Source: an uncultured Saprospiraceae bacterium (GTDB lineage Bacteria; Bacteroidota; Bacteroidia; Chitinophagales; Saprospiraceae). From it: DNA of 18,292 nt. The translations under genes were made by a program, and so were the position numbers. The notes under the pieces are model-generated. The model searched no databases. It saw nothing but the letters and a program-made list of their open reading frames with translations, and was not told the DNA's origin. Positions within the stretch are counted from its first letter, which is position 1. Every line of letters begins with the position of its first letter. Below, one piece after another: positions 7,950 to 16,458 of the stretch. The DNA is taken from contig CAJQNM010000207.1 of assembly GCA_905479665.1 (NCBI GenBank), positions 1 to 18,292 of the forward strand. Direction: 5' to 3'.

Positions 7950-8846
7950 CTATCTCCGGATGGGGATGTACTTATTGCGATTGGCAGGATCAATCCGCGT
8001 CATGATTCGGTACACTTCATTTTTTTGCTCCCTTACGGCCACGGTAAAGATCTCGGCGACCTCCTGGGCCTTGGCATTGGCAAACATCTGGATGATCATC
8101 GAGTTGGGTGAGTCATTGTTGACCGCCTCTACATCTTTGAGCGCAGAGACCAGTACTTCTTTGGCTTGATCGGAGTCTCCAGCCATGATATCCATGCCTT
8201 GCCGATGGTAATTATAGGTGGCCTTGCGAAATTCGCGTGCACGTGGATTGAGAATATTCTCGATCATAAAGTAGCGATTTTTGCCATTGGCCGTGGTTTT
8301 CCAGCCCGCGTCGGCAGCCACTTCAGGTGGCAGGGTATTGATGATTTCTTGAGCCTTGCCAAAATGAGGATCTCCACCATAAAGCGAAAAGGAATCGTAA
8401 TCCATGCCCAAGATGTAGTAGACATAAAATGCCAGGATCGAGCTCAGATTATCGTTATATGCATTTTCACTGTAGATGAGTGGTCGTGCGTCTTCGTAAG
8501 TGAATACCACTTCCTGATCCCGATGATTGATCAAGGTTGTTTCGTAGTTGGTGCCGTAAACAGGTCTGCTTGATTGGATGTCTAGATCAGCCCGAAAAGT
8601 GGTCGCCGAAAGCTCCTCACTGATGGTGAGGTTTAGATTGCACTGAATTTTCTCGTGGTCATCGTAGGTGTCATTGGTCCAACGGCGATTGTTGAGAAAC
8701 TCCCTGAGTTGTCCCTCCAAGCTGCTGAAATACGATGCGTTGGTATTTTGCAGCCGCGGAGTATTTATGGAGATTGAAAATTCCACTTCCTGTGCCGTAC
8801 TGCAAACAGTCAGTACACAGCATGCCAATGTGATGATATACTTCAT
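7950..8846 (-). CDS. porD: DUF4835 family protein, PorD-like (type IX secretion associated)
   Basis: The protein (298 residues from the chosen start) has a signal peptide (MKYIITLACCVLTVCSTAQ) and the conserved features of the Bacteroidota DUF4835 family: FLNNRRWTNDTY, RPVYGTNYETTL, LAFYVYYILGMDYDSF and a late YHRQGMDIM. I recall the family being labelled PorD, a component associated with the type IX secretion translocon. The family assignment is strong, while the name rests on memory. The frame extends upstream to 8873, but the ATG at 8846 is preferred: it puts the signal peptide at the N-terminus and overlaps the coaBC stop as ATGA, suggesting translational coupling. It is followed by purN after 5 nt; in many relatives I recall recN here. 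Confidence 0.87.
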   Translation of the reverse strand: MKYIITLACCVLTVCSTAQEVEFSISINTPRLQNTNASYFSSLEGQLREFLNNRRWTNDTYDDHEKIQCNLNLTISEELSATTFRADLDIQSSRPVYGTNYETTLINHRDQEVVFTYEDARPLIYSENAYNDNLSSILAFYVYYILGMDYDSFSLYGGDPHFGKAQEIINTLPPEVAADAGWKTTANGKNRYFMIENILNPRAREFRKATYNYHRQGMDIMAGDSDQAKEVLVSALKDVEAVNNDSPNSMIIQMFANAKAQEVAEIFTVAVREQKNEVYRIMTRIDPANRNKYIPIRR

Positions 8847-10060
8847 GAATCTGAATGCGCTTTGATTTTCCACATTTTAATCAGTTCATCAACGATCTGG
8901 GTGGCGACTTCAGTCTTTGAGAGAAGTGGTAATGGCCGATTATTTCCATCGCTCCAAAAGAAAGTGACTTTATTTGTGTCATGCTGAAAACCAGCTCCCT
9001 TGTCATTGGGTGAGTTGAGCACGATCATGTCAAAATTCTTAGCCGATAATTTTCGCAAGGCGTTCTGCTCAAGGTTTTCGGTTTCTAGGGCAAACCCGAT
9101 GGTGACTTGAGATGCTGATTTTTGTTTGCCGAGGCTGCTGGCGATATCGAGAGTGCGTGTCAACTGGATCGTTAGATCATCATCAGCTTTTTTGATTTTT
9201 TGGTCAGATCTCTCTGCGGGTGTGTAGTCGGCGACTGCCGCAGCCAGCACTGCACCGTTGCAATTGCTCCATAAGGCTGAGCAGGTTTCCGCCATTTGCT
9301 CAGCAGATCGTACGTTATGAAATAGGAGGTTTTCAGCAGTGGGAACAGATTGCCCCGTGGGGCCAAGTACCAAATCTACGTGCGCTCCAGCGTCAATGAG
9401 TGCCTCAGCGATGGCTATGCCCATCTTACCAGAAGAGCGATTGCCAATGTATCTGACGGGATCTAGATCTTCGTAGGTGGGTCCGGCAGTGACGATGAAC
9501 CGCGTGCCCTTCAGGTCACTTTTTTTTTTGAAAAAACCTTGAATTCTCTCGTGGATTTCATGGGGTTCAGCCATGCGACCTTCGCCAGTGAGGCCACTCG
9601 CCAGGTCGCCTACGCCCACCGGCAGCAGGTGCACGCCATCTTTGGTCAGCTGGGTGATATTGCGCTGAGTTGCCGGATGATGCCACATATCCACATCCAT
9701 TGCGGGGGCGATCCAAACAGGGCATCGTGCAGAGAGATATACAGCCAGGACCATGTTGTCACACGCACCTGAAGCCATTTTTGCTAGGGTATTTGCAGTG
9801 GCAGGAGCAACTACAATCAGATCGGCCCACAGGCCGAGCTCAACATGATTGTTCCACTGATCGCGATTGCTGATGTCGGAAGAAACAGCATTTTTAGATA
9901 GGGTGGTGAAAGTGAGTGGGCCGACAAAGTGGGTCGCGTCGGGGGTCATCACGACTTTTACTTCGGCACCGTCCTTTATCAAGCTGCGCACCAGCAGTAC
10001 TGCCTTGTACGCGGCGATGCTGCCGGTAACAGCCACCAAAATTTTCTTTCCCGAAAGCAT
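8843..10060 (-). CDS. coaBC: Bifunctional phosphopantothenoylcysteine decarboxylase / phosphopantothenate-cysteine ligase
   Basis: CoaBC makes 4'-phosphopantetheine from phosphopantothenate in two steps of coenzyme A synthesis. The N-terminal half is the FMN-dependent decarboxylase (VTGSIAAYKA at the start, catalytic His72 in NHVEL, PAMDVDMW at 119-126, GEGRM at 159-163). The C-terminal half is the ligase (VTAGPTYEDLDPVRYIGNRSSG and KIKK before the LTRTLDI segment). At 405 residues it is full length. Two decarboxylase positions differ from the E. coli pattern: Asp122 where PAMN has Asn, and Ser155 in LASGLTGEGRM where the substrate-flap Cys is expected. I recall both as common in Bacteroidota, so the enzyme is probably active. 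It starts 15 nt after rpoZ and overlaps porD by ATGA. Confidence 0.95.
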   Translation of the reverse strand: MLSGKKILVAVTGSIAAYKAVLLVRSLIKDGAEVKVVMTPDATHFVGPLTFTTLSKNAVSSDISNRDQWNNHVELGLWADLIVVAPATANTLAKMASGACDNMVLAVYLSARCPVWIAPAMDVDMWHHPATQRNITQLTKDGVHLLPVGVGDLASGLTGEGRMAEPHEIHERIQGFFKKKSDLKGTRFIVTAGPTYEDLDPVRYIGNRSSGKMGIAIAEALIDAGAHVDLVLGPTGQSVPTAENLLFHNVRSAEQMAETCSALWSNCNGAVLAAAVADYTPAERSDQKIKKADDDLTIQLTRTLDIASSLGKQKSASQVTIGFALETENLEQNALRKLSAKNFDMIVLNSPNDKGAGFQHDTNKVTFFWSDGNNRPLPLLSKTEVATQIVDELIKMWKIKAHSDS

Positions 10061-10075
10061 AGGGAATCTAATCCT

Positions 10076-10444
10076 TTATAGCTCGATACTACCAGATTCT
10101 TTATCGCCCTGATTGTCCCCGCGGTCGATGTAACGATGTCGGATGTTTTCGCTCAAAAACTCTTCCGTAGCAATCAGTGACGGATTGGGCAGGCGCTCGT
10201 AAAACTTAGAGATCTCGATTTGCTCTTTGTTTTCATGGATCTCCTCAATGTTGTCTGAAGATGTAGCGAACTCTTCGAGCTTCTCTCCCAGTTCACGCTT
10301 GATCTCCACGTTGAGCTGTTTAGCGCGCTTGCTTATGATCACGATGGACTCATAGATGTTCTTATTCTTGCCGATCAGGGCTTTTACATCTCTGGCTTCG
10401 ACGGAAGCATTGTAGCCCTGTACTTTTGACTTAATATCTGTCAT
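10076..10444 (-). CDS. rpoZ: DNA-directed RNA polymerase omega subunit (Bacteroidota type)
   Basis: This 122-residue protein carries the omega core IYESIVIISKRAKQLNVEIK, where the KRAKQ segment corresponds to the conserved R-A-R-Q-L helix, followed by KLEEFA and the acidic linker and EQIEISKFYE/RLPNPSLIA tail typical of Bacteroidota omega. Omega assists assembly and stability of RNA polymerase by binding the beta-prime subunit. The charged C-terminus after residue 100 is likely disordered. Its ATG overlaps the bamD stop as ATGA, so its translation is probably coupled to bamD, and coaBC follows 15 nt later. Confidence 0.93.
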   Translation of the reverse strand: MTDIKSKVQGYNASVEARDVKALIGKNKNIYESIVIISKRAKQLNVEIKRELGEKLEEFATSSDNIEEIHENKEQIEISKFYERLPNPSLIATEEFLSENIRHRYIDRGDNQGDKESGSIEL

Positions 10445-11253
10445 CCTGATATCGATTTAATAATTTGTTGACTGGCGTTGTACATCTTTGATGCCTCGGC
10501 CAGGTACTCACTGCGAGGAAATTTTTTCTTTAGTTCTTGGTACTTCTTGACTGCGAGGGCATACCGTTCTCCTTTCTTTTCGTAAAAACTACGCTCTGCC
10601 CAGTCAAAGGCAGACTTGCAAATCAAGAAGCGTATTTGCTCGGCATTGGCCGATTCTGGAAAATCTTTGAGTAAATTTTCAAAGGAGTGGATCGCTGCGT
10701 TGTAACTCTTCAGCTCATAGTAGAGCTTGCCCTGATTAAATTCTTTGAGTTCCAGTTTTTTCCGTCCAGATATGATGAGCTCATTGCACTCATCTGTGCG
10801 GGCGCTATTGGGATAAGTATTGACAAAAAGCTGAAACTGGTCGATGGCAGTGCGCGTGTACTCTTGATCTAGTCGGGGATTAGGAGATAGCTGGTAGTTG
10901 GCATAAGCCTTCATAAAGTCTGCTTCTTCCCGACGCTCACTGGAAGTGAAGGTGTTGGAAAAATTATTGAAGTGGTGGGCAGCCAGAATAAAGTTGTTCA
11001 GGTAGTAATGACTGTACGAGTATTTGAAAGCCAGTTCTTCCGCACGTGCGGTACCCCGGTAGCTATTCAAGACAAGCTCAAAAAGGGTTTGAGCCTTGAG
11101 ATACTCCTCGGCATCGTAAAACTTCATTGCTGCAGTGTAGACGGTCTCGGGATCGGTACTGGTACGGATGCGTTCAAAATCCGTGCGACAGCTGACCATC
11201 AAGATGGCAGCAAACACTATAACAAAGGGAAATCGCAATGTGCTGATTTTCAT
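10441..11253 (-). CDS. bamD: Outer membrane protein assembly factor BamD
   Basis: BamD is the essential TPR lipoprotein of the BAM complex, which inserts beta-barrels into the outer membrane. The 270-residue product has a lipoprotein signal with the lipid-bearing Cys at 22 (ILMVSC), then repeated helical hairpins of TPR type (AMKFYDAEEYLKAQTLFE, AIDQFQLFVNTYPNSA, AIHSFENLLKDFPESA, AVKKYQELKKKFPRSE), the usual BamD layout. Length fits the family. It is the first gene of a five-gene minus-strand operon. A TAATTTTG element and a pair of ATGGTC-based inverted repeats lie just upstream. Confidence 0.93.
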   Translation of the reverse strand: MKISTLRFPFVIVFAAILMVSCRTDFERIRTSTDPETVYTAAMKFYDAEEYLKAQTLFELVLNSYRGTARAEELAFKYSYSHYYLNNFILAAHHFNNFSNTFTSSERREEADFMKAYANYQLSPNPRLDQEYTRTAIDQFQLFVNTYPNSARTDECNELIISGRKKLELKEFNQGKLYYELKSYNAAIHSFENLLKDFPESANAEQIRFLICKSAFDWAERSFYEKKGERYALAVKKYQELKKKFPRSEYLAEASKMYNASQQIIKSISG

Positions 11254-11260
11254 GAGCGTG

Positions 11261-11268
11261 CAAAATTA
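11261..11268 (-). promoter_or_regulatory. Candidate -7 element upstream of bamD (TAATTTTG)
   Basis: On the minus strand TAATTTTG matches the Bacteroidota -7 consensus TAnnTTTG, 7 nt before the bamD ATG. No TTG is found at the usual spacing upstream, and transcription would start almost at the ATG, giving a nearly leaderless message. It may therefore be chance; the operon could instead be read from further upstream. Confidence 0.35.
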
Positions 11269-11287
11269 GTCTTTTTCTGGCGAAATT

Positions 11288-11320
11288 ATGGTCGAGACCT
11301 TAAACGGATGGTCTGACCAT
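11288..11320. promoter_or_regulatory. Two ATGGTC-type inverted repeats upstream of bamD
   Basis: ATGGTC-ga-GACC (11288-11299) and ATGGTC-t-GACCAT (11308-11320) share the same half-site in the same orientation, 20 nt (about two helix turns) apart. They lie 35-67 nt before the bamD ATG, where an activator or operator would sit. Each repeat alone could be chance; the repeated half-site at helical spacing is the reason to list them. Confidence 0.35.
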
Positions 11321-11367
11321 TTGCGAGCTGCATATCAAGCTTTAATAAATCCTTAACGATCTGATAG

Positions 11368-12858
11368 TCAGCTTTGTGCAGCCATCAGCTGATTTGCAAT
11401 TTTACGATCGTTCGACAAACGGGGCACTTTATTCTGTCCACCCAGCTTACCTTGACTTTCCATATAACGGCGGAAAGCATCACCTGGCAAGATGGTGACT
11501 ATCGCTGGTCGGAGGATGTTTCCCTGAATCAAATCTTTGTAGTAGATGTTTTGCTCCTGCATAGATTGATCCAATATATCTGCAAGTCGGGCATTGTCGT
11601 TTGGCGGTAGGTCGGTGGCCAGAAACCACTCATGGTATGGGAGGCCGCTTTCAGGATTGACCTGCGGGGCCACGGTAAATTCGTTGATTTGAAGCTGCAT
11701 CGCATCACTGGCATGTTGCATAGCGTACTCGACCTCATGCGCAATTACGTGTTCGCCAAAGGCAGAGATGAAATGCTTGATCCGCCCGGTGACCCGGATT
11801 CGGTACGGATCGAGGGAGACAAACTCGATCGTATCGCCAATATTATAGGCCCACAGACCTGCATTGGTGCTGAGAATGATCGCATAATTTTGACCAACTT
11901 CGACTTGATCAAGCCCTAGTCGAGTAGGCCGCTCCTTAAATATCTCATCACTGGGTACAAATTCGTAGTAGATGCCGGCCTCAGTATTGAGCACGAGTCC
12001 TTCGCCCGTATCCTGATAGGCAAGAAACCCCTCTGATGCTGGATACGTTTCGACACTGTCCAATACGCTCCCAACCAGTGAATTTAGTTTTGCCCGGTAG
12101 GGACTATAATTGACCCCGCCATACATAAATACAGTCAATTTGGGAAAAACTTCATGGACAGTGGCCGCGCCTGTTTTCCGTAAGATCGCTTCGTAATACA
12201 TTTGCACCCAAGGAGGGATGCCCCCAATCAGGCGCAGGTCTTGGCCCAAACTTTCTTCGGCAATGGCTTCCACCTTCTCCTCCCAGTCCGTGATGCTGTT
12301 TGTTTTTTCGCAGGGTAGTTTGTTCCCCTTGATCCAGCCTGGTATTTGATGGTTTACAATGCCAGAAAGTCTCCCCGTAAGAATACCATTTGTCGTGGTG
12401 AGTTCTGGCGATCCCGACAGATAGAGCATTTGACCATCGAAAATATCACTGCGACCACTGCGATGCACGTACGAAAAAAGAGCATCTCGGGCGGTGTTCA
12501 CATGATGTGGAGTACTGGCCTTGGTCATTGGTATGTACTTGGTACCAGAAGTAGTACCACTGGTTTTTGCCAGGTAGATTGGTAATCCAGGCCAGAGAAT
12601 ATCGGGCTGTCCTGCTACCACTTGATCCATATAGGGACGTAGGGCTTCGTAGTCACGGATCGGCACCTGTTGGCAAAAATCTGCTGGTGATTTGATCCCT
12701 TCAAAATCATGATCACGCCCAAATTTGGTCTTGCTTGCGGTAGTGATGAGTGTCTTAAAGGTCTCTTGCTGTCGGTTTACGGCACAGGCAAATGCGCGCT
12801 CATTTGAGCGGGATATATACCTAGCTATAGGTTTTATCAGGAAGCTTTTGATACCCAT
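11368..12858 (-). CDS. GH3 family acyl-adenylating / acyl acid-amido synthetase-like protein
   Basis: The 496-residue protein belongs to the GH3 branch of the ANL adenylating superfamily, known from plant auxin- and jasmonate-amino acid conjugases. The three nucleotide-binding motifs are present: KTSGTTSGTKYIP (98-110), YPASEGF (272-278) and YNIGDTIEF (338-346), followed by TGRIKHFISAFGEH (357-370) near the hinge to the C-terminal subdomain. The expected chemistry is ATP-dependent activation of a carboxylate and transfer to an amine or other acceptor. The bacterial substrates are unknown, and a link to plant hormones should not be assumed. No signal peptide is seen. It lies 62 nt downstream of lolA on the same strand and 114 nt upstream of bamD. 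Confidence 0.88.
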   Translation of the reverse strand: MGIKSFLIKPIARYISRSNERAFACAVNRQQETFKTLITTASKTKFGRDHDFEGIKSPADFCQQVPIRDYEALRPYMDQVVAGQPDILWPGLPIYLAKTSGTTSGTKYIPMTKASTPHHVNTARDALFSYVHRSGRSDIFDGQMLYLSGSPELTTTNGILTGRLSGIVNHQIPGWIKGNKLPCEKTNSITDWEEKVEAIAEESLGQDLRLIGGIPPWVQMYYEAILRKTGAATVHEVFPKLTVFMYGGVNYSPYRAKLNSLVGSVLDSVETYPASEGFLAYQDTGEGLVLNTEAGIYYEFVPSDEIFKERPTRLGLDQVEVGQNYAIILSTNAGLWAYNIGDTIEFVSLDPYRIRVTGRIKHFISAFGEHVIAHEVEYAMQHASDAMQLQINEFTVAPQVNPESGLPYHEWFLATDLPPNDNARLADILDQSMQEQNIYYKDLIQGNILRPAIVTILPGDAFRRYMESQGKLGGQNKVPRLSNDRKIANQLMAAQS

Positions 12859-12920
12859 CTAGAACTACTTTAGGGTCGCCACCACCCTATTCAGCGAGGC
12901 ACAAAAGGTAACGAAAACTG

Positions 12921-13559
12921 CTAATTGATGCGTAAATCTTCGATGTGATACCCAGGGAAGTCCGTTTCGATAAGCTGAAATTTCTCTGCTGGGGGAGCTA
13001 CTCCTGCATGAGTATCGGTCATGTGTACCGCATAGCGAGAGCCATCTTTGCTCCACACCTGAATGCTGGCGATGTCTGGTGGATCGCTCTCCACCTGCAT
13101 GATTGCACGAAAATATTCGAAGTCTGTTTCCATCGGAATAAACTCAATCAGATCAGAATCCGTAAGGCGATATCTGAAATTGGGATTCTGGTAGATCTTC
13201 AAAAGGTTTTGCGGGTGTGCTACTTCGCTGGGATCGGGATCTTCGTAGTCATGGATCTGAATCTCTTGTGATGCTTTGTCCACTACCCACTGACTGACAC
13301 CATCGCTGATGAATGTATAGTCATCCAGGTCAAGCCGGTAGGAAGTGCCTTGCTGCCAGTATGCTCCGTCCTGTATGATGGAGTCTCTTTCTGGTGGATG
13401 AATGCCCAATCTAAATGTATAGTGAACATGCCCAGTCGTTTCGATCGATTGCTCAATGCCCTGCAAAATCTCTCGAGCCTCGGGATCGGTATAGCGCTCC
13501 GTTTGACCCACTAGGAGCAATGGAAAGAAGAGGAATAGCAGAATTATTAAATGATTCAT
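12921..13559 (-). CDS. lolA: LolA-like outer membrane lipoprotein carrier protein
   Basis: The 212-residue product has a strong signal peptide (MNHLIILLFLFFPLLLVGQ) and the pattern of periplasmic LolA proteins: an N-terminal helix with regularly spaced residues (AREILQGIEQSIET), then alternating strands including GAYWQQGTSYRLDL, SDGVSQWVVDKASQEIQI and a late IQVWSKDGSRYAVHMTDT. LolA carries lipoproteins from the inner to the outer membrane. Sequence conservation is low in this family, so the call also leans on position: lolA directly after ftsK is a recurring arrangement in Bacteroidota. The gap to ftsK is 254 nt and holds a possible terminator. Confidence 0.78.
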   Translation of the reverse strand: MNHLIILLFLFFPLLLVGQTERYTDPEAREILQGIEQSIETTGHVHYTFRLGIHPPERDSIIQDGAYWQQGTSYRLDLDDYTFISDGVSQWVVDKASQEIQIHDYEDPDPSEVAHPQNLLKIYQNPNFRYRLTDSDLIEFIPMETDFEYFRAIMQVESDPPDIASIQVWSKDGSRYAVHMTDTHAGVAPPAEKFQLIETDFPGYHIEDLRIN

Positions 13560-13633
13560 AGGTGGGAGGATTTATGAGAAGACGAATCTAAGTGCTCTGC
13601 GCAACTTGATACTACGCAGTTTAACTAAAAATT

Positions 13634-13655
13634 AACCCAATTTATGCATTGGGTT
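13634..13655 (-). terminator. Possible intrinsic terminator between ftsK and lolA
   Basis: AACCCAAT and ATTGGGTT form a perfect 8-bp stem with a 6-nt loop. Read on the minus strand, the stem is followed by AATTTTTAG, a short T-rich tract, about 160 nt after the ftsK stop. The stem has only three G-C pairs and the tail is interrupted, so this is a weak candidate. Confidence 0.35.
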
Positions 13656-13813
13656 TTCGTCGCGAAAGTCAAATAACCAATGAAATCAAAGGCTCCACTG
13701 TGATTTTGCCTCGCAATCGTAGGCATTCTTACGGTGAGAAGGAAAATTGCAGGACGTCCTTGAGTTCGGGGGTATTTTGGCTTGTAGCAGATAATCTAAT
13801 GAATAAATTGGGA

Positions 13814-16264
13814 TTAAGCTTCGTGCAGCCGCTCGAGGTGCTGATAGAGTTCCTGTTCATTGAGCACATAGACTTCACGCGCTTTGCTGCCCTCACTAGG
13901 CCCAACTACACCCAACGCCTCCAGTTGATCCATGATCCGACCAGCTCGATTGTAGCCTAGTTTGAGTCGGCGCTGAATCATCGAAGTAGAGCCTTGTTGA
14001 TTTTGGACGACCAGCATCGCTGCATCTTGAAAGAGATCGTCTAGGTCAGATTCTTTCAGGCCATTGGAGCCACCGAGATCTTTTTCTTCACCATCGTACT
14101 CTGGGAGGAAAAAGGGAGTAGGAAAGCCTTGTTGATCGGAAATATGATCAATGACCTTCTCGACCTCCGGTGTATCAACAAAGGCACATTGCAGCCGGAT
14201 GATATCACTGCCGTGCGTGAGTAACATGTCTCCTCGACCGATCAACTGGTCGGCGCCACTAGAATCAAGAATCGTGCGGGAATCTACTTTTGAGGTGACC
14301 CGAAACGCAAGGCGTGCTGGGAAGTTTGCCTTGATCACACCCGTGATAATATTTACACTAGGCCGCTGGGTGGCAATGATCAAGTGGATGCCGACGGCAC
14401 GCGCAAGCTGAGCCAGTCGAGCGATCGGAAGTTCGACTTCTTTTCCTGCCGTCATGATTAGATCGGCAAACTCATCAATCACCAGCACGATAAATGGCAT
14501 AAAGCGGTGGTCATTGCCGGGATTAAGCTTGCGCGCTACAAATTTCTTGTTGTACTCCTTGATGTTTCGCGAATGTGCCTTTTTCAGCAGATCGTAGCGT
14601 TGATCCATCTCAATGCAGAGTGAGTTTAGGGTATAGACTACTCGCTTTGTCTCGGTAATGATCGGCTCATCTTGGTTGGGTAAGAAGGCAAGAAAATGAT
14701 CTTTCAGTTTGCGGTACGGAAAGAGTTCTACCTTCTTCGGATCGATGAGGACCAACTTAACTTGCGACGGATGCTTCTTGTAGAGCAGCGACATCAGGAT
14801 CGTGTTGATCCCGACCGATTTGCCCTGCCCGGTAGCACCGGCAATAAGTAAGTGAGGCATCTTGGTGAGATCGGCAATAAAGACCTCATCAGCAATGGTC
14901 TTGCCCAAGGCGATGGGTAGATCCATTTTGGCTGTCTGAAATTTTTCCGAATTTAATACTTCTTTGAGCCCAACGATTTGCGGGTTCTTATTGGGCACTT
15001 CGATACCGATGGTTCCTTTGCCGGGTATCGGGGCGATAATTCGTATACCCAGAGCTGCCAGGCTCAGCGCGATGTCGTCTTCCAGGTTCTTGATTTTGGA
15101 GATCCTCACTCCAGGTGCTGGAACGATCTCGTAGAGTGTCACCGTAGGCCCGATCGTGGCTCGAATCTTGGTAATCTCTATTTTGTAATGGAGTAGGGTA
15201 CGGATGATTTGGTCCTTATTTTGCTCTAGCTCTTCACGATCTATCTCCACATTGTCTTCTGCATAGTTGGTCAAGCTGATGATCTGTGGCTTCTGGTAGC
15301 GGGACAGGTCGGCAGTGGGATCATAAGGATCAAGATGCACCTCATTTTGTTGCTCCACAATCAGCTCTGAGTCACGAGCAGGTGTGGGTCTTAAAGTCTC
15401 TGTTTGGAACTGCTGCCCAGCAGTTGGGACTGGTGGAACCGATTTGTTGGTCACTTCAAGCTCGTCAGCGAGTGGCCTACTGGGTTCGGTCTGGCGTTTC
15501 TTTTGGGGAGTGTCTGGCAGTTCAAAATCAATTGCTTTGTCATTGCCGGGGGTGAGTGAGGTGGGAGCAGTGGTTTTCTTGGCTCCCCTCGATTTCTTGC
15601 CTGCAAGCCAGTCATCGCTCTCGATGGGATTTTTTGGACCGGGCCGTAGGAGCTCACCCAATCGCAGCTCTGGAAGACGAAAGGAAAAGGTGTTCTTCAT
15701 CATCACGTGGTGGAAGTTCCACACCAGAAAACCTATCCCAATAAAGAGGAAAAGGAGTGCGGTGCCCACCTTGCCTAACATGCTCTTAAGACCAGCCGTG
15801 ACGTAATCTCCCATTGCTCCTCCCCAGGGAAATTCAGCTTGGGCAAACAAAAAGCTACACAAAGGAGCTGCAACTAATACAAAGAGGATGCTGTACTGCA
15901 GGGGCGATATGATTTCTGCCCATTTTGATTCGGTAAATAGAATGAAGGCTATTTTGACCAGCAGAAAAACCAGGATGAAGGCGGAAATGCCGATGCCCCA
16001 GTAGAATAACTTATGTGAGATGACGGCCCCAAACCTTCCTAGCCAATTTTCTACAGAGATGTCGCTTTGTAAAATGGTCTTCCAGGTGGCGTGATACACT
16101 TGATCCTGGTCGATACTCCAAGTAAAGAGGTACGATGTAAAGGCCAGTAAAAGGTAGACTGCCAATAGACAGATCATGACAGCGGCAACTTTCGGTAGTC
16201 GCCGATCTTTGAGAGCAAGCGTCTTGCTCCTTTTGCTTTTCGTTTTCTTCTTCGCCTTGGTCAT
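13814..16264 (-). CDS. ftsK: DNA translocase FtsK/SpoIIIE
   Basis: FtsK pumps DNA at the division septum and helps resolve chromosome dimers. The product has a basic N-terminus, about four membrane segments (roughly residues 25-50, 82-110, 124-142 and 167-184), a Pro/Gln-rich charged linker (about 200-320), then the motor with Walker A GATGQGKS (476-483) and Walker B FIVLVIDEF (591-599), the ATQRPSVNIITG segment, and a C-terminal gamma winged-helix domain (QGSTSMIQRRLKLGYNRAGRIMDQLE) that reads DNA polarity signals. The frame runs up to 16297, but the ATG at 16264 opens directly on the lysine-rich leader and is preferred, giving 816 residues, normal for Bacteroidota FtsK. The linker is much shorter than in E. 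coli. Confidence 0.94.
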   Translation of the reverse strand: MTKAKKKTKSKRSKTLALKDRRLPKVAAVMICLLAVYLLLAFTSYLFTWSIDQDQVYHATWKTILQSDISVENWLGRFGAVISHKLFYWGIGISAFILVFLLVKIAFILFTESKWAEIISPLQYSILFVLVAAPLCSFLFAQAEFPWGGAMGDYVTAGLKSMLGKVGTALLFLFIGIGFLVWNFHHVMMKNTFSFRLPELRLGELLRPGPKNPIESDDWLAGKKSRGAKKTTAPTSLTPGNDKAIDFELPDTPQKKRQTEPSRPLADELEVTNKSVPPVPTAGQQFQTETLRPTPARDSELIVEQQNEVHLDPYDPTADLSRYQKPQIISLTNYAEDNVEIDREELEQNKDQIIRTLLHYKIEITKIRATIGPTVTLYEIVPAPGVRISKIKNLEDDIALSLAALGIRIIAPIPGKGTIGIEVPNKNPQIVGLKEVLNSEKFQTAKMDLPIALGKTIADEVFIADLTKMPHLLIAGATGQGKSVGINTILMSLLYKKHPSQVKLVLIDPKKVELFPYRKLKDHFLAFLPNQDEPIITETKRVVYTLNSLCIEMDQRYDLLKKAHSRNIKEYNKKFVARKLNPGNDHRFMPFIVLVIDEFADLIMTAGKEVELPIARLAQLARAVGIHLIIATQRPSVNIITGVIKANFPARLAFRVTSKVDSRTILDSSGADQLIGRGDMLLTHGSDIIRLQCAFVDTPEVEKVIDHISDQQGFPTPFFLPEYDGEEKDLGGSNGLKESDLDDLFQDAAMLVVQNQQGSTSMIQRRLKLGYNRAGRIMDQLEALGVVGPSEGSKAREVYVLNEQELYQHLERLHEA

Positions 16265-16411
16265 ACTACTGCAACCATTGTCGGATGGTCCTCGCAAAAG
16301 TGCGAATAATAAATTAAAAATAAAACGTATATCTAAATAATTGAAAGATAGACTATCATGAAACCAATTTGGTAAAGTGCCCCATATCGTTACTTACCTT
16401 GTCTAGATTGC

Positions 16412-16442
16412 TTGGAGCATCTGAGCAAATCAGTTACATTTG
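16412..16442 (+). promoter_or_regulatory. Bacteroidota-type promoter of the tRNA-Leu gene
   Basis: TTG at 16412-16414 and TACATTTG at 16435-16442 are separated by 20 nt, an excellent match to the Bacteroidota sigma consensus TTG-N19-21-TAnnTTTG. The predicted transcript would start near 16448, about 10 nt before the mature tRNA 5' end. It is the clearest promoter in the window and supports the phylum assignment. Confidence 0.75.
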
Positions 16443-16458
16443 CGATCCAGTCTTATTT

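Noticed and set aside
13649..13960. 103-codon plus-strand frame overlapping the ftsK 3' end
   Set aside because: About half is antisense to the FtsK gamma domain, and the rest shows no conserved pattern or start signal.
16347..16373. Two short palindromes (GATAG-a-CTATC and ACCAA-t-TTGGT) between ftsK and the tRNA
   Set aside because: Five-base arms with a one-base centre are expected many times in 18 kb by chance, and the two do not share a half-site.
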